Source: Crocinitomicaceae bacterium (GTDB lineage: Bacteria > Bacteroidota > Bacteroidia > Flavobacteriales_D > Crocinitomicaceae). Taken from it: a stretch of DNA of 8,569 bases. Position 1 is the stretch's first letter. The number at the start of each line of letters is the position of its first letter. The notes beneath the pieces were generated by a model. That model did no database searches and was not told the DNA's origin. It was given only the letters and a program-made list of their open reading frames with translations. The stretch is taken from assembly GCA_027084145.1 (NCBI GenBank), contig JALWLM010000564.1, positions 1-8,569 on the forward strand, in the 5' to 3' direction. Shown piece by piece: positions 1 to 7,374 of this stretch. A program made the translations under genes and the position numbers.

Positions 1-711
1 TTATCTATAAAAGTCTATCATATAACGGCTGGTAATAAAGCGCTATTGTCTGATGAATATATTGAGCAAACCAAAAAGATTGTAGCAAAGTATTCCAACT
101 TGGGCTTTGATAATTTCATTTTTGATTATGGAGGAGTAATCATTGATGTTGATTATTCCGCAACTATTTCGGCATTTGAATCATTGGGAATTAATCATTT
201 CGACAAGCTTTTTTCTCAAGCTTCACAGTCTGGACTTTTTGATGCAATAGAGAAAGGTGAAATCTCAAGTCAGTTATTTATAAATCGGTTATTAGATTTA
301 CTTCCAAAAGGAACAAGTCCAAATCAGGTGGCACAAGCATGGAATGCCATTATAAAAGATATTAAACCTGATGCTGTTGAAACTTTAAAGACTTTAAAAA
401 AAAGAGGCAAGCGTTTGTTTTTATTAAGCAATACCAATGCTCTACATATCTCTATTGCTGACCGAAAATGGAAGGAACAAGTGGATGTTCCAATGTCTGC
501 ATTGTTTGAAAAAGTATATTATTCTCATCTTATCGGTATGAGAAAACCTAATACTGAGATTTTTGATTTCGTTTGCTCTGAAAACAATTTAAAGAAAGAA
601 GAAACTGTTTTTATAGATGATTCTATCCAACATATAGAGGGTGCAAAAGCGTTTGGGTTAATCACCCATCATTTAAGAAAAGAAGAAAAAATCTATCAAC
701 TTTTTTCTTGA
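1..711 (+). CDS. HAD-superfamily (HAD-IA, YihX-like) hydrolase, 5' end probably beyond the window
   Basis: Haloacid dehalogenase-type hydrolase, most likely a cytosolic phosphatase acting on a small phosphorylated metabolite; the substrate cannot be read from sequence. Numbered from the TTG at 46 (221 residues), the four HAD motifs are present: motif I FDYGGV with nucleophile D27, motif II SNT with S128, motif III with K167 in MRKP, and motif IV IDDS with D191/D192. Motif I reads DYGGV, not DxDGT, which is usual in the YihX-like branch. Residues about 35-105 would be the helical cap. The frame has no stop back to base 1 and no ATG or GTG before motif I; only TTG codons at 46 and 100 could start it. 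Family members usually begin a few residues before motif I, so the 35 or so codons upstream suggest a longer protein or a fusion starting outside the window. The 3' end overlaps the convergent epimerase gene by 16 bases. The family call is firm; the start is not. Confidence 0.85.
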   Translation, partial: LSIKVYHITAGNKALLSDEYIEQTKKIVAKYSNLGFDNFIFDYGGVIIDVDYSATISAFESLGINHFDKLFSQASQSGLFDAIEKGEISSQLFINRLLDLLPKGTSPNQVAQAWNAIIKDIKPDAVETLKTLKKRGKRLFLLSNTNALHISIADRKWKEQVDVPMSALFEKVYYSHLIGMRKPNTEIFDFVCSENNLKKEETVFIDDSIQHIEGAKAFGLITHHLRKEEKIYQLFS

Positions 712-1100
712 CAAAGCTCTACAAGAAGACCAAATGTAGATTTAGGGTGTAAGAATGCTATTCTTTTATTATCTGCTCCTTCTTTTGGCGTTTGATGAAT
801 CAATATAAAACCCTTATCTGTAAGTCTTTTGATCTCCTCTTCAATGTTGTCTACTTCAAACGCAACATGATGAAAACCTTTATTTCCTTTTTCTAAAAAC
901 TTTGCTATTGGAGATGATTCGTTGGTCGCTTGAAGAAGCTCTATTTTAGACTCTCCTACTTTTAAAAACGCTGTTTTTACTCCCTCAGACTCTACAATTT
1001 CTTCTTTATAGGATGAGGTTGAAAGTAATGTTTCAAAAACAGATAATGCTTCTTGAATATCGTTTACAGCTATTCCTAAATGCTCTATTTTTTTTATCAT
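696..1100 (-). CDS. mce: Methylmalonyl-CoA epimerase
   Basis: Interconverts the (R) and (S) epimers of methylmalonyl-CoA in the cytosol, linking propionyl-CoA and succinyl-CoA metabolism. At 134 residues it has the usual length of this vicinal-oxygen-chelate (VOC) family enzyme, with two beta-alpha-beta-beta-beta modules (about residues 3-57 and 74-130). Family metal ligands can be placed by motif: H7 in IEHLGIAV, E54 in IELLQ, H78 in FHHVAFEV and E128 in LLVELCQ. The SSPIAKFLEK segment after the first module and FLHPKSTFGLLVELC near the end are strongly characteristic of epimerases as opposed to other VOC proteins. The ATG at 1100 is the natural start, since the VOC fold begins at once. The upstream gene ends 16 bases before it, so the two are probably co-transcribed, and a small hairpin fills the gap. 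The last codons overlap the end of the convergent HAD gene. No mutase genes are visible, so any methylmalonyl-CoA mutase is elsewhere. Confidence 0.93.
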   Translation of the reverse strand: MIKKIEHLGIAVNDIQEALSVFETLLSTSSYKEEIVESEGVKTAFLKVGESKIELLQATNESSPIAKFLEKGNKGFHHVAFEVDNIEEEIKRLTDKGFILIHQTPKEGADNKRIAFLHPKSTFGLLVELCQEKS

Positions 1101-1119
1101 AAAAGCTTCTTAGCTTTTA
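1100..1119 (-). promoter_or_regulatory. Hairpin bridging stop of secreted-protein gene and start of mce
   Basis: An 8-bp perfect stem (arms 1100-1107 and 1112-1119, core AAAAGCT/AGCTTTT, loop of four) fills the gap between the two genes. It takes in the TAA stop of the upstream gene and the first base of the mce start codon. It is followed by the mce start and not by a T-run, so it is a poor terminator. A role in translational coupling or transcript processing is inference; with an A/T-rich stem it could be chance. Confidence 0.35.
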
Positions 1120-1914
1120 ACTCTTAATAAATTTTTCGTTGGTGTTATCGAAGTTTATATAATAAACTCCTCTTAAAAGATTAGAACAATCAACAGATGA
1201 TCCTATTCCTTTTTTTACAATATTCCCATACGCATCATAAATTTCATATCGTGTAACTGCCGGCTTCCCGTTTGATACAAAACGAATTTCTTTTTTAACT
1301 TTTGTTGGTGTTTTTGTTACAGGAGCAACATCTGAAATAAATTTAACTTCCGGTGAAGATCTTTTAATTCCTGAGTGATCGATTTGAGAAACACGAACTG
1401 TATTTTCTCCTGAATGAGGTGTTATTTGAAATTCATATTCATTCCTTTCGGGAGTACCGTTTCCTTGTACTTCTCCCACAACAACCCACTTATTCCATCT
1501 GTATTGTTCAATCAAAAATGGTAATTTCCCTTGTTCTCCTGTTGTAGTCCATTTTAATTTACCTGTTTTATCTATCGTTATCTCCTCTACTTTAAAGGTG
1601 GATCGAGGTAATAATACTTCTGGGTTAATAATTTTTGGTTTACACCCATCGTGGTGTTCAATAACAATAAATACCGGCTCTCCTATTTCAATATCAAATT
1701 GAGAAAAATCTATTTCAAAGGCCCCAACACCTGTTCCTCCTACCATTACATCTCCATTAACCGTTACCTTAGTAACACAATAACCAAACCCCTCATCATC
1801 AAGCGGGTTTTGCACATATAAATTTTTACCTTGATAAACCCCTTCTATAGATAATGCCGCCCAAGAGCTTAAAGCTGCAAAGAAAATAAGAAGTATAAGT
1901 ATGGTTTTTTTCAT
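1117..1914 (-). CDS. Secreted protein of unknown function with T9SS-type C-terminal sorting domain
   Basis: Function not recognised. The 265-residue product starts with a signal peptide (MKKTILILLIFFAALSSWA, probable cleavage after residue 19), so it crosses the inner membrane. Residues about 21-120 form a beta-rich domain with a glycine-rich stretch (VMVGGTGVGAFEIDF) and two cysteines, C46 and C91, which could pair. Residues about 121-193 look like the fibronectin-III-like module common in T9SS cargo (IEQYRWNKWVVVGEV, then VRVSQIDHSGIKRSSPEV). Residues 208-265 (YEIYDAYGNIVKKG ... LLRGVYYINF ... KFIK) resemble a type A T9SS sorting domain, which suggests export to the cell surface or medium. 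An ATG 27 bases further upstream (1941) is in frame, but it would put a charged segment before the signal peptide and lie only about 9 bases from the expected transcript start, so the ATG at 1914 is preferred. It precedes mce by 16 bases, probably in one transcript. Confidence 0.8.
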   Translation of the reverse strand: MKKTILILLIFFAALSSWAALSIEGVYQGKNLYVQNPLDDEGFGYCVTKVTVNGDVMVGGTGVGAFEIDFSQFDIEIGEPVFIVIEHHDGCKPKIINPEVLLPRSTFKVEEITIDKTGKLKWTTTGEQGKLPFLIEQYRWNKWVVVGEVQGNGTPERNEYEFQITPHSGENTVRVSQIDHSGIKRSSPEVKFISDVAPVTKTPTKVKKEIRFVSNGKPAVTRYEIYDAYGNIVKKGIGSSVDCSNLLRGVYYINFDNTNEKFIKS

Positions 1915-1956
1915 TGTTTTTTTAAAATAAATTAATCTCATAGTCTTTTCTGTTTA

Positions 1957-1964
1957 CAAATATA
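1957..1964 (-). promoter_or_regulatory. Bacteroidota -7 promoter element for secreted protein and mce
   Basis: On the minus strand this reads TATATTTG, an exact match to the Bacteroidota -7 consensus TAnnTTTG. It lies in the gap after the M42 peptidase gene and would start transcripts near 1950, about 36 bases before the ATG at 1914. The nearest TTTG upstream (1991-1994) is 26 bases away, longer than the usual 17-23, so the -33 box is weak. Confidence 0.5.
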
Positions 1965-1998
1965 ACATTTTCTTTTATTTATCTTTACCTCAAAAAAT

Positions 1999-3048
1999 TT
2001 AAAAAGACCAATCATATGTGTCAAGTTTTGTAATACACGCCGAAAGAAGTTGTATTGCCCTATCAATATCATCTTTATTTGCCATTTCTATAACTTGGTG
2101 TAGGTGCCTTGTTGGAATTGATATTGCTCCCGCGATAGACCCCCCTTCAGTCATTCTTTGTATTCCTGCTGTATCTGTTCCTCCTGCTGTTAAAATTTCA
2201 GGTTGCCATTTTATTTTATTTTCATGAGCGATCTTCTTCATATAATCAACCATTCTAAAGTCACAGATCGTAGAAGCATCCATAATTTTTATTGCAACAC
2301 CCTCTCCCAATTTTGTAATCATTTCATGAGGGCTTGCTCCCGGTAAATCAAAGGCGATTGTTGTATCTAATCCAAAACCAAAATCGGGCTTTATCCTTAA
2401 TGCAGCAACATTTGCTCCTCTTATACCAACTTCTTCTTGAACAGTGAAAACAGCATAAAAATCATATGGTATACTCTTTTCTTTTAATTGTTTTAATGTT
2501 TCGATAAGAATAAAAACCGCTAATCGATTATCTAAAGATTTTCCGTTTACACAATCCCCCATTTCTATAAACTCTCGTTCTCTTGTAACAGGATCTCCTA
2601 TTTTGATCAGCTCTTTCACCTTCTCTGCCGACATTCCCGTATCAATAAAATAATCTTTTGTTTTTGCAACTTTATTTCGTTCTTCAGGAGTCATCACATG
2701 AATAGGTTTTGAAGCCATAACACCAACAACATCTTCTTTGCCATGTATAATTACCCGTTGTGCTGTGAGCGTCTTGGGGTCAAATCCTCCCAGTGTATGA
2801 AATCGAACAAAACCATTGTCATCAATATGAGTAACAATAAAACCTATTTCATCCATGTGCGCCCCCACCATCACTTTTTTATCCTTCTTTCCTCTTTTGA
2901 TGGCATATACATTTCCCATGTTGTCAATTTCAACCTCATCAACCAATGGTTTCACCTCTTTAAGAACAATTTTTCTTATTTCTTGTTCAAACCCCGGCGC
3001 CCCGGGAGCCGTACAAATTTTATTTAACAATTCTAAATTAATCGCCAT
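1999..3048 (-). CDS. M42-family metallo-aminopeptidase
   Basis: Cytosolic di-metal aminopeptidase of the M42 (TET/glutamyl aminopeptidase) family, expected to remove N-terminal residues from short peptides, often as a dodecamer. At 349 residues it has the family's usual length and no signal peptide. Metal-binding and catalytic residues can be placed by motif: H64 and D66 in GAHMDEIG, D173 in KSLDNR, general base E205 and ligand E206 in VQEEVGIRGA, D228 in GLDTT and H317 in IPTRHLH. The N-terminal APGAPGFE segment and TAGGTDTAG (residues 287-295) are also typical. Some relatives were first annotated as endoglucanases, but nothing here supports carbohydrate activity. The ATG at 3048 lies 2 bases after the stop of the TonB-dependent receptor gene, with a purine-rich AAGAGAG just upstream, so translation is probably coupled. 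As the last gene of the operon, it probably degrades what the receptor and binding lipoprotein bring in. No clear terminator follows it. Confidence 0.92.
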   Translation of the reverse strand: MAINLELLNKICTAPGAPGFEQEIRKIVLKEVKPLVDEVEIDNMGNVYAIKRGKKDKKVMVGAHMDEIGFIVTHIDDNGFVRFHTLGGFDPKTLTAQRVIIHGKEDVVGVMASKPIHVMTPEERNKVAKTKDYFIDTGMSAEKVKELIKIGDPVTREREFIEMGDCVNGKSLDNRLAVFILIETLKQLKEKSIPYDFYAVFTVQEEVGIRGANVAALRIKPDFGFGLDTTIAFDLPGASPHEMITKLGEGVAIKIMDASTICDFRMVDYMKKIAHENKIKWQPEILTAGGTDTAGIQRMTEGGSIAGAISIPTRHLHQVIEMANKDDIDRAIQLLSACITKLDTYDWSF

Positions 3049-3050
3049 GC

Positions 3051-5498
3051 TTACTCTCTTCTTTTTGATAATTTAAAGTCTATTTTATAATAAAAAATGG
3101 GTAAAAACCCTAATTGATATCTTACCGCAATCGGATCTGCTGTTGGGTCTACTAAATTTGGACTGTACACTAAACTTAAAATGTTTTTTGTGTTCAAAAT
3201 ATTCACTAAATCCAGTCCTATTTCGTGCGTTACTTTCCATGCATTAAATTTCCAGTTTACTTTTAAGTCCATTCTGAAATAGTCTCTAAATTGTCGTTCA
3301 TTAAACAAGCTGTCTTTAAATACAATGTCTTGCTCTTTTTTTGATGCTTCTATGTCTACATACCCGTATCTTTTACCTCCCGCTGTAGTTATTTTTAAAC
3401 CTAAAGAAATCGTTTGTTTTTCATTTAATCTAAACTCTTTTCCTGCCAGAACATTTGCAATATAAGTTCCATTATATGATGTATTCCTTAAAACACCATC
3501 GCTCCCTCTGTATTTCGAATCATAAAGTGTCCCGGTTAACAAAAAGAAAAAACTTCTATCAAAATACTTTTGAACAGTTAACTCAATGCCATAATTATAT
3601 CCTGTTCCTGTATTTTGAAGTTCTTCAGGAAAAAATCTTGAAAAACCACTTCCCATATTAATTACAGAAAAAGCAGATGGGCGAACAGTAACAGGAACGT
3701 TATACAAATATTGATAATATGCTTCTGTTTTTATTTTAATCCCTTCTCCTATTTGTTTCTCATAACCTGCTACCGTATGGACACTTTTCATAAAATCCAT
3801 GTCGATATTATGTAACTCTCGTTCTCCTGTTATTGTATCGGTTTGATGATAAAAATAAATGTATTGAGGTTGTGTTTGGCTGTGTAATCCGGCACCCGCA
3901 CTTAATGCTTGATTATTTCTCATTCTCCACTTCCATCCTAATCGAGGCTCAAAGACACTTAAACTATTACTTAAGCTAAAATATTGATTGTGTAATCCTG
4001 CTGTGAAGTCCATATTTTCCGTGATTCTCCATTTCCATTGAGCAAAAGCCCTCAACATTGCCGCATTTCCTTTATAATCCCAACGATATCTAAAATCGTC
4101 GTGATTCATTGCATTATGTCCGTCTTTTAATATGGAGTCTTTCATATTATACATATAATAATCAAGCAAAACACCTGTTTTTATCAAGTGTCTTTTATTT
4201 AATTTATGATTAACAGCGGTATAATTAGATAAGCGGTTAATATTAAAAGAAAAACCCATTAATTGATACTTTGCGTGTGTTATAATGTTACTATCTAGAT
4301 CTATAGAACGTATAAGATAATCATGCTTTGCGGTTTGCCTTTCATGGTTAAACGCTGTTGTTGTCGTTAAAAATGTTTTTTCATTTAAGGGTTGTTTATA
4401 AGTTAAACCACTTGTTGCCATTGATGTCCCAAAATATTGATCTCTATCTGTAGCTCCAAACAACTCTTCAGTATATTTTGTTTTATCAGACATAATAATG
4501 CTGATTTTACTTGCTCCCCCTATCCCCCAAACAGAAATATTCCCCCTATTTTTAAGTTGCCAATTAAGTTTAAACGCTCCGTCTCCATATAAAGGGACAG
4601 CATCGGTTCCTATACTTATCCCCAAAGCTTGAAAGATACTCATTGTGGAATATCTTCCCATAACAAGATAACTTGATTTTCCCGTCTTTGACATTGGCCC
4701 TTCAGCTAATGCTTCTGTGCCTAAAAATCCAAACTGCCCTGTAAATTCATGTGTTTGGTTGTTACCGTTTCTAAGCTTTAAATCAAACACTCCGGATGTA
4801 GAATTTCCATACTCTGCAGGAAATGCACTCATAAAAAAATCGGAGTTTGCTAATATTTTGTTGTTTAAGATGGATACGGGTCCCCCCGTACTTCCGGAAA
4901 TAGCAAAATGTGAAGGGTTTGGGATATCTATTCCTTCTACTCTCCATATAACGCCCAACGGTGAATTACCCCGAATAACAATATCGTTTCTAGAATCATC
5001 TGACCCTCCTATTCCCGCAAAATTAGACACCATCCTTGCCGGGTCTGAACGTGATCCCGGATAGCGGTCTGTTTCTGAAACACTAAATTGTCTTGCTGAA
5101 ATAAGGGCTAATTCATTTATTACCTCCCCTTTTTTTCGTGCTGTAACAGTAACTTCCTCTTGCTCTAAAAAACTCTCCTGCATTGGCACATCAACAATCA
5201 ACTCTTTCCCTGAAATCACCTCTACAGTCATGACCTTAGTGTCATACGTCATATATCTTGCTTCAAGATTATATTTTCCAACAGGAACATTTTTTATGTT
5301 AAAGTTTCCATCAATGTCTGATATTCCTTGATACTTATTTATCGTATCTGAACTTGACACCAACACAACTTTCACTCCAATCAGCGGGTACTTTGTTTCT
5401 GAATCATAAACCTTTCCTCTTACCGTCTGTTTCGGAATTTCTTGCGAAAAAAGGGCTAGCGGAATAATAAAGAATAAAATAATAAAGCGTTTTTTCAT
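3051..5498 (-). CDS. TonB-dependent outer-membrane receptor with carboxypeptidase-regulatory-like domain
   Basis: Outer-membrane 22-strand barrel that imports a ligand using TonB-ExbBD energy. The 815 residues contain a signal peptide (MKKRFIILFFIIPLALFSQ, about 1-19), a carboxypeptidase-regulatory-like domain (about 26-108; VRGKVYDSETKYPLIGVKV, then SDIDGNFNIKNVPVGKYNL), a TonB-box-like EEVTVTAR (114-121), a plug (about 125-245; DIVIRGNSP at 172-180, WRVEGIDIPNPSHF, FPAEYGNSTSGVFDLKLRNG at 226-245) and a barrel to the C-terminus. The last strand ends FYYKIDFKL, rich in aromatic residues as is usual for barrel assembly. No SusD gene follows, so it is not a standard SusCD pair. The solute-binding lipoprotein gene ends 4 bases upstream and the M42 peptidase starts 2 bases downstream, which suggests a peptide substrate; this is inference from context. 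Neighbouring domains give no hint of siderophore or vitamin B12 use. Fold is certain, substrate unknown. Confidence 0.92.
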   Translation of the reverse strand: MKKRFIILFFIIPLALFSQEIPKQTVRGKVYDSETKYPLIGVKVVLVSSSDTINKYQGISDIDGNFNIKNVPVGKYNLEARYMTYDTKVMTVEVISGKELIVDVPMQESFLEQEEVTVTARKKGEVINELALISARQFSVSETDRYPGSRSDPARMVSNFAGIGGSDDSRNDIVIRGNSPLGVIWRVEGIDIPNPSHFAISGSTGGPVSILNNKILANSDFFMSAFPAEYGNSTSGVFDLKLRNGNNQTHEFTGQFGFLGTEALAEGPMSKTGKSSYLVMGRYSTMSIFQALGISIGTDAVPLYGDGAFKLNWQLKNRGNISVWGIGGASKISIIMSDKTKYTEELFGATDRDQYFGTSMATSGLTYKQPLNEKTFLTTTTAFNHERQTAKHDYLIRSIDLDSNIITHAKYQLMGFSFNINRLSNYTAVNHKLNKRHLIKTGVLLDYYMYNMKDSILKDGHNAMNHDDFRYRWDYKGNAAMLRAFAQWKWRITENMDFTAGLHNQYFSLSNSLSVFEPRLGWKWRMRNNQALSAGAGLHSQTQPQYIYFYHQTDTITGERELHNIDMDFMKSVHTVAGYEKQIGEGIKIKTEAYYQYLYNVPVTVRPSAFSVINMGSGFSRFFPEELQNTGTGYNYGIELTVQKYFDRSFFFLLTGTLYDSKYRGSDGVLRNTSYNGTYIANVLAGKEFRLNEKQTISLGLKITTAGGKRYGYVDIEASKKEQDIVFKDSLFNERQFRDYFRMDLKVNWKFNAWKVTHEIGLDLVNILNTKNILSLVYSPNLVDPTADPIAVRYQLGFLPIFYYKIDFKLSKRRE

Positions 5499-5502
5499 AG
5501 TT

Positions 5503-7251
5503 TTATTTTCGAGCTATCTTATATGTTTTTTTATACTCTTCCAATGTCCATTCTTTTAAATAAACTTTTCGGAAATCAAAAAGACCAAGTGCATTAAAAT
5601 AAAGCTGCCTAATATTTGCTTTTGTAATTTGAATATCCCCTAAATACCAAAGAGGAATAACAGGAGGATCTTTTAAAAGCTCTATTTCCGCTCTTGTAAA
5701 CCACTTCATTTGTTCCGCTTTTTTATTTGATTTTTTGGCTCTCTCAAAAAACTCATCAAAAATCGGGTTATTATATCGTGATTGGTTGACCAATGACGGA
5801 GCTAAACTGTCTTCCGGTATTAATTTTCCGTAAAAGTTGTGTAAAAATGTTTCCGGACTTGGAAAATCTGCACTCCAGCCCCTCCTAAATATATCTCCTT
5901 TTCCTATTGCATCATCTTCAAGTAATTTTTCAAATGTAGAACCATCAATATTAACGTTAATATTTAACACACTGAAAATTTGTTTTGAAAATTCATCAGC
6001 TACAGCAGAGTGAATATCACTTATGTTATATCGAAGTGTTACTGTTCCAAAACCTTTTCCGTTTGGATATCCTGCCTTAGCTAATAATTTTCTTGCTTTT
6101 TCTGGGTTGAAAGAATATCCATGCTCTTTTATTTTGTCAAAATCATATCCTCTTAATGCTTTTGGAACAGGGGGAACAATTCCCCAGTACCCCAATTCGT
6201 TATATTGATTCTTTAAAACCGTATGTCCTATTGTTTTTTTGTTTACAGCATAATTAAATGCTTTTCGTACTAAGGGGTTTTTAAATCTTTTATCCCTCAT
6301 ATCAAAAGCATAATATACAGAGCTTAATTGAGGGTTGTTTTGTAAAATTAATTTTGGTGGTTTTGAGTTGAAATCTTCGATTCTCTCCTCTAACATCTTT
6401 GCTATTCTACTTGTTGGTAATCCGATAATCATGTCAATTCCTCCTTCTTCAAAAACATTTAACTGTTCCATTTTACTCGGTTGAAAAATAAAAACAACCG
6501 AATCTAAATATGGTAAAGAATTTCCATTTTCATCGTTTAAATAATAGTCCTTGTTTTTAACAAGAATTATTTTAGGCGAGTCTGTTTTTTTATTATAATC
6601 AGAAAACATGAAAGGTCCTGTCCCAATTAATTCGTGCTCAAATCCTTTTTCAAACTGTTTTTTTGATATAATATTTACAGTTACACCTGTGAGTTTGTAA
6701 ATAAAATTATTGTCTCTCTGTTTTAATTTAATCTTTATTTTATTGTTTCCTTCAGTTGTAACTCCTTTTAGTTTACCGGCTTTCCCCTCAAAAAAGACTT
6801 CTGCCCCTCCAATAACATTTTTAAAGATCATATTATAAGATGCAGGCTCTGAAAGGTCTTTATTTTTGGAACAAGCTTTTTCAAAAGAAAAAACAACATC
6901 CTCGAGTGTTAACAAACGATCTTTTTTATTAGAAAAACCTTTATGGGGATGAAAAAGAATATCTTTTCTTATTGTAAAAGTATACTCAAGCCCATCTTCG
7001 CTGACTTCCCATTTTTCTGCAATTCGAGGAACAATTTTTAATGTTTTCGGGTCTAACCCGACAAGTCCCTCATATATTTGAGATAAAACAGTTGCAGAAT
7101 AATAGTCAAAAACATTTCTTGGGATATACGTTGTAGGTTCATTTTCTAAAGCCAATGTAATCGTTCCTCCGCTAAACTCAAACTTCTTCTTTTGTTTAGT
7201 ACATGCAAGAAAAAAGAAAAAGAAAACAAGTAAATATAAATGTCCTTTCAT
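5503..7251 (-). CDS. Family-5 solute-binding lipoprotein (peptide/nickel ABC type)
   Basis: Periplasmic-face lipoprotein of the DppA/OppA-like (SBP family 5) group, which binds oligopeptides or related solutes. The 582 residues begin with a lipoprotein signal: a hydrophobic run with five consecutive phenylalanines, then the lipobox FLAC with C17 as the acylated cysteine. The residues after it (TKQKKK) are basic, unlike the acidic surface-export signal of Bacteroidota lipoproteins, so the protein probably stays facing the periplasm. The family signature spans about residues 77-124 (IAEKWEVSEDGLEYTFTIRKDILF, then LTLEDVVFSFE), followed by LIGTGPFMF near 210 and the C-terminal lobe (VRKAFNYAVNKKTIG, ARKLLAKAGYPNGKGF). 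Length is usual for the family. It is the first gene of the operon with the TonB-dependent receptor and M42 peptidase. No ABC permease or ATPase gene is present, so its partner is encoded elsewhere or it works with the receptor. The leader is A/T-rich without a Shine-Dalgarno sequence. Confidence 0.9.
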   Translation of the reverse strand: MKGHLYLLVFFFFFLACTKQKKKFEFSGGTITLALENEPTTYIPRNVFDYYSATVLSQIYEGLVGLDPKTLKIVPRIAEKWEVSEDGLEYTFTIRKDILFHPHKGFSNKKDRLLTLEDVVFSFEKACSKNKDLSEPASYNMIFKNVIGGAEVFFEGKAGKLKGVTTEGNNKIKIKLKQRDNNFIYKLTGVTVNIISKKQFEKGFEHELIGTGPFMFSDYNKKTDSPKIILVKNKDYYLNDENGNSLPYLDSVVFIFQPSKMEQLNVFEEGGIDMIIGLPTSRIAKMLEERIEDFNSKPPKLILQNNPQLSSVYYAFDMRDKRFKNPLVRKAFNYAVNKKTIGHTVLKNQYNELGYWGIVPPVPKALRGYDFDKIKEHGYSFNPEKARKLLAKAGYPNGKGFGTVTLRYNISDIHSAVADEFSKQIFSVLNINVNIDGSTFEKLLEDDAIGKGDIFRRGWSADFPSPETFLHNFYGKLIPEDSLAPSLVNQSRYNNPIFDEFFERAKKSNKKAEQMKWFTRAEIELLKDPPVIPLWYLGDIQITKANIRQLYFNALGLFDFRKVYLKEWTLEEYKKTYKIARK

Positions 7252-7296
7252 ATTATTATTTTTAGAATTAGGCTAAAATAGTTTCTAACAAAAGAA

Positions 7297-7326
7297 TAAA
7301 TATAATTAATTTTTAGAGAAAACAAA
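7297..7326 (-). promoter_or_regulatory. Probable promoter of the lipoprotein-receptor-peptidase operon
   Basis: On the minus strand a TTTG (7326-7323) is followed after 18 bases by TATATTTA (7304-7297), one base off the TAnnTTTG -7 consensus. Transcripts would start near 7291, giving a leader of about 40 bases to the ATG at 7251. Since a strong terminator ends atpG just upstream, the operon needs its own promoter here. The -33 box lies within the T-rich tail of that terminator. In such A/T-rich sequence a chance match is possible. Confidence 0.45.
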
Positions 7327-7351
7327 AAACCCTCAATTTATGAGGGTTTTT
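7325..7351 (-). terminator. Rho-independent terminator of atpG
   Basis: A perfect 11-bp stem (arms 7325-7335 and 7341-7351, sequence AAAAACCCTCA and its complement) encloses a 5-base loop. In the leftward direction it is followed by more T (TTTTTTG then TTTT), as expected of an intrinsic terminator about 25 bases past the atpG stop. The flanking A and T runs could let it act in both directions, but no rightward gene ends here. Confidence 0.9.
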
Positions 7352-7374
7352 AAATTTAGTTTAAATTGTTCTTA

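Noticed and set aside
1914..1941. Longer start at 1941 for the secreted protein
   Set aside because: It would place nine extra residues ahead of a normal signal peptide and lie almost at the expected transcript start.
2018..2227. Open plus-strand reading frames inside the M42 gene (also 2743-3027 and 2855-3076)
   Set aside because: They lie opposite a well-supported gene with all catalytic motifs, have no family resemblance, and are expected by-products of its codon use.
3455..3661. Open plus-strand reading frames inside the receptor gene (also 4717-5064)
   Set aside because: Antisense to a continuous 815-residue receptor whose domains are intact; no ribosome-binding site or recognisable motif.
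6023..6208. Open plus-strand reading frame inside the binding-lipoprotein gene
   Set aside because: Short and antisense to the conserved C-terminal lobe of the binding protein.
7205..7230. Homopurine tract (A6 G A5 G A4) in the lipoprotein signal sequence as a phase-variation switch
   Set aside because: The A-runs are interrupted and short, and the tract is explained by the five phenylalanine codons of the signal peptide.
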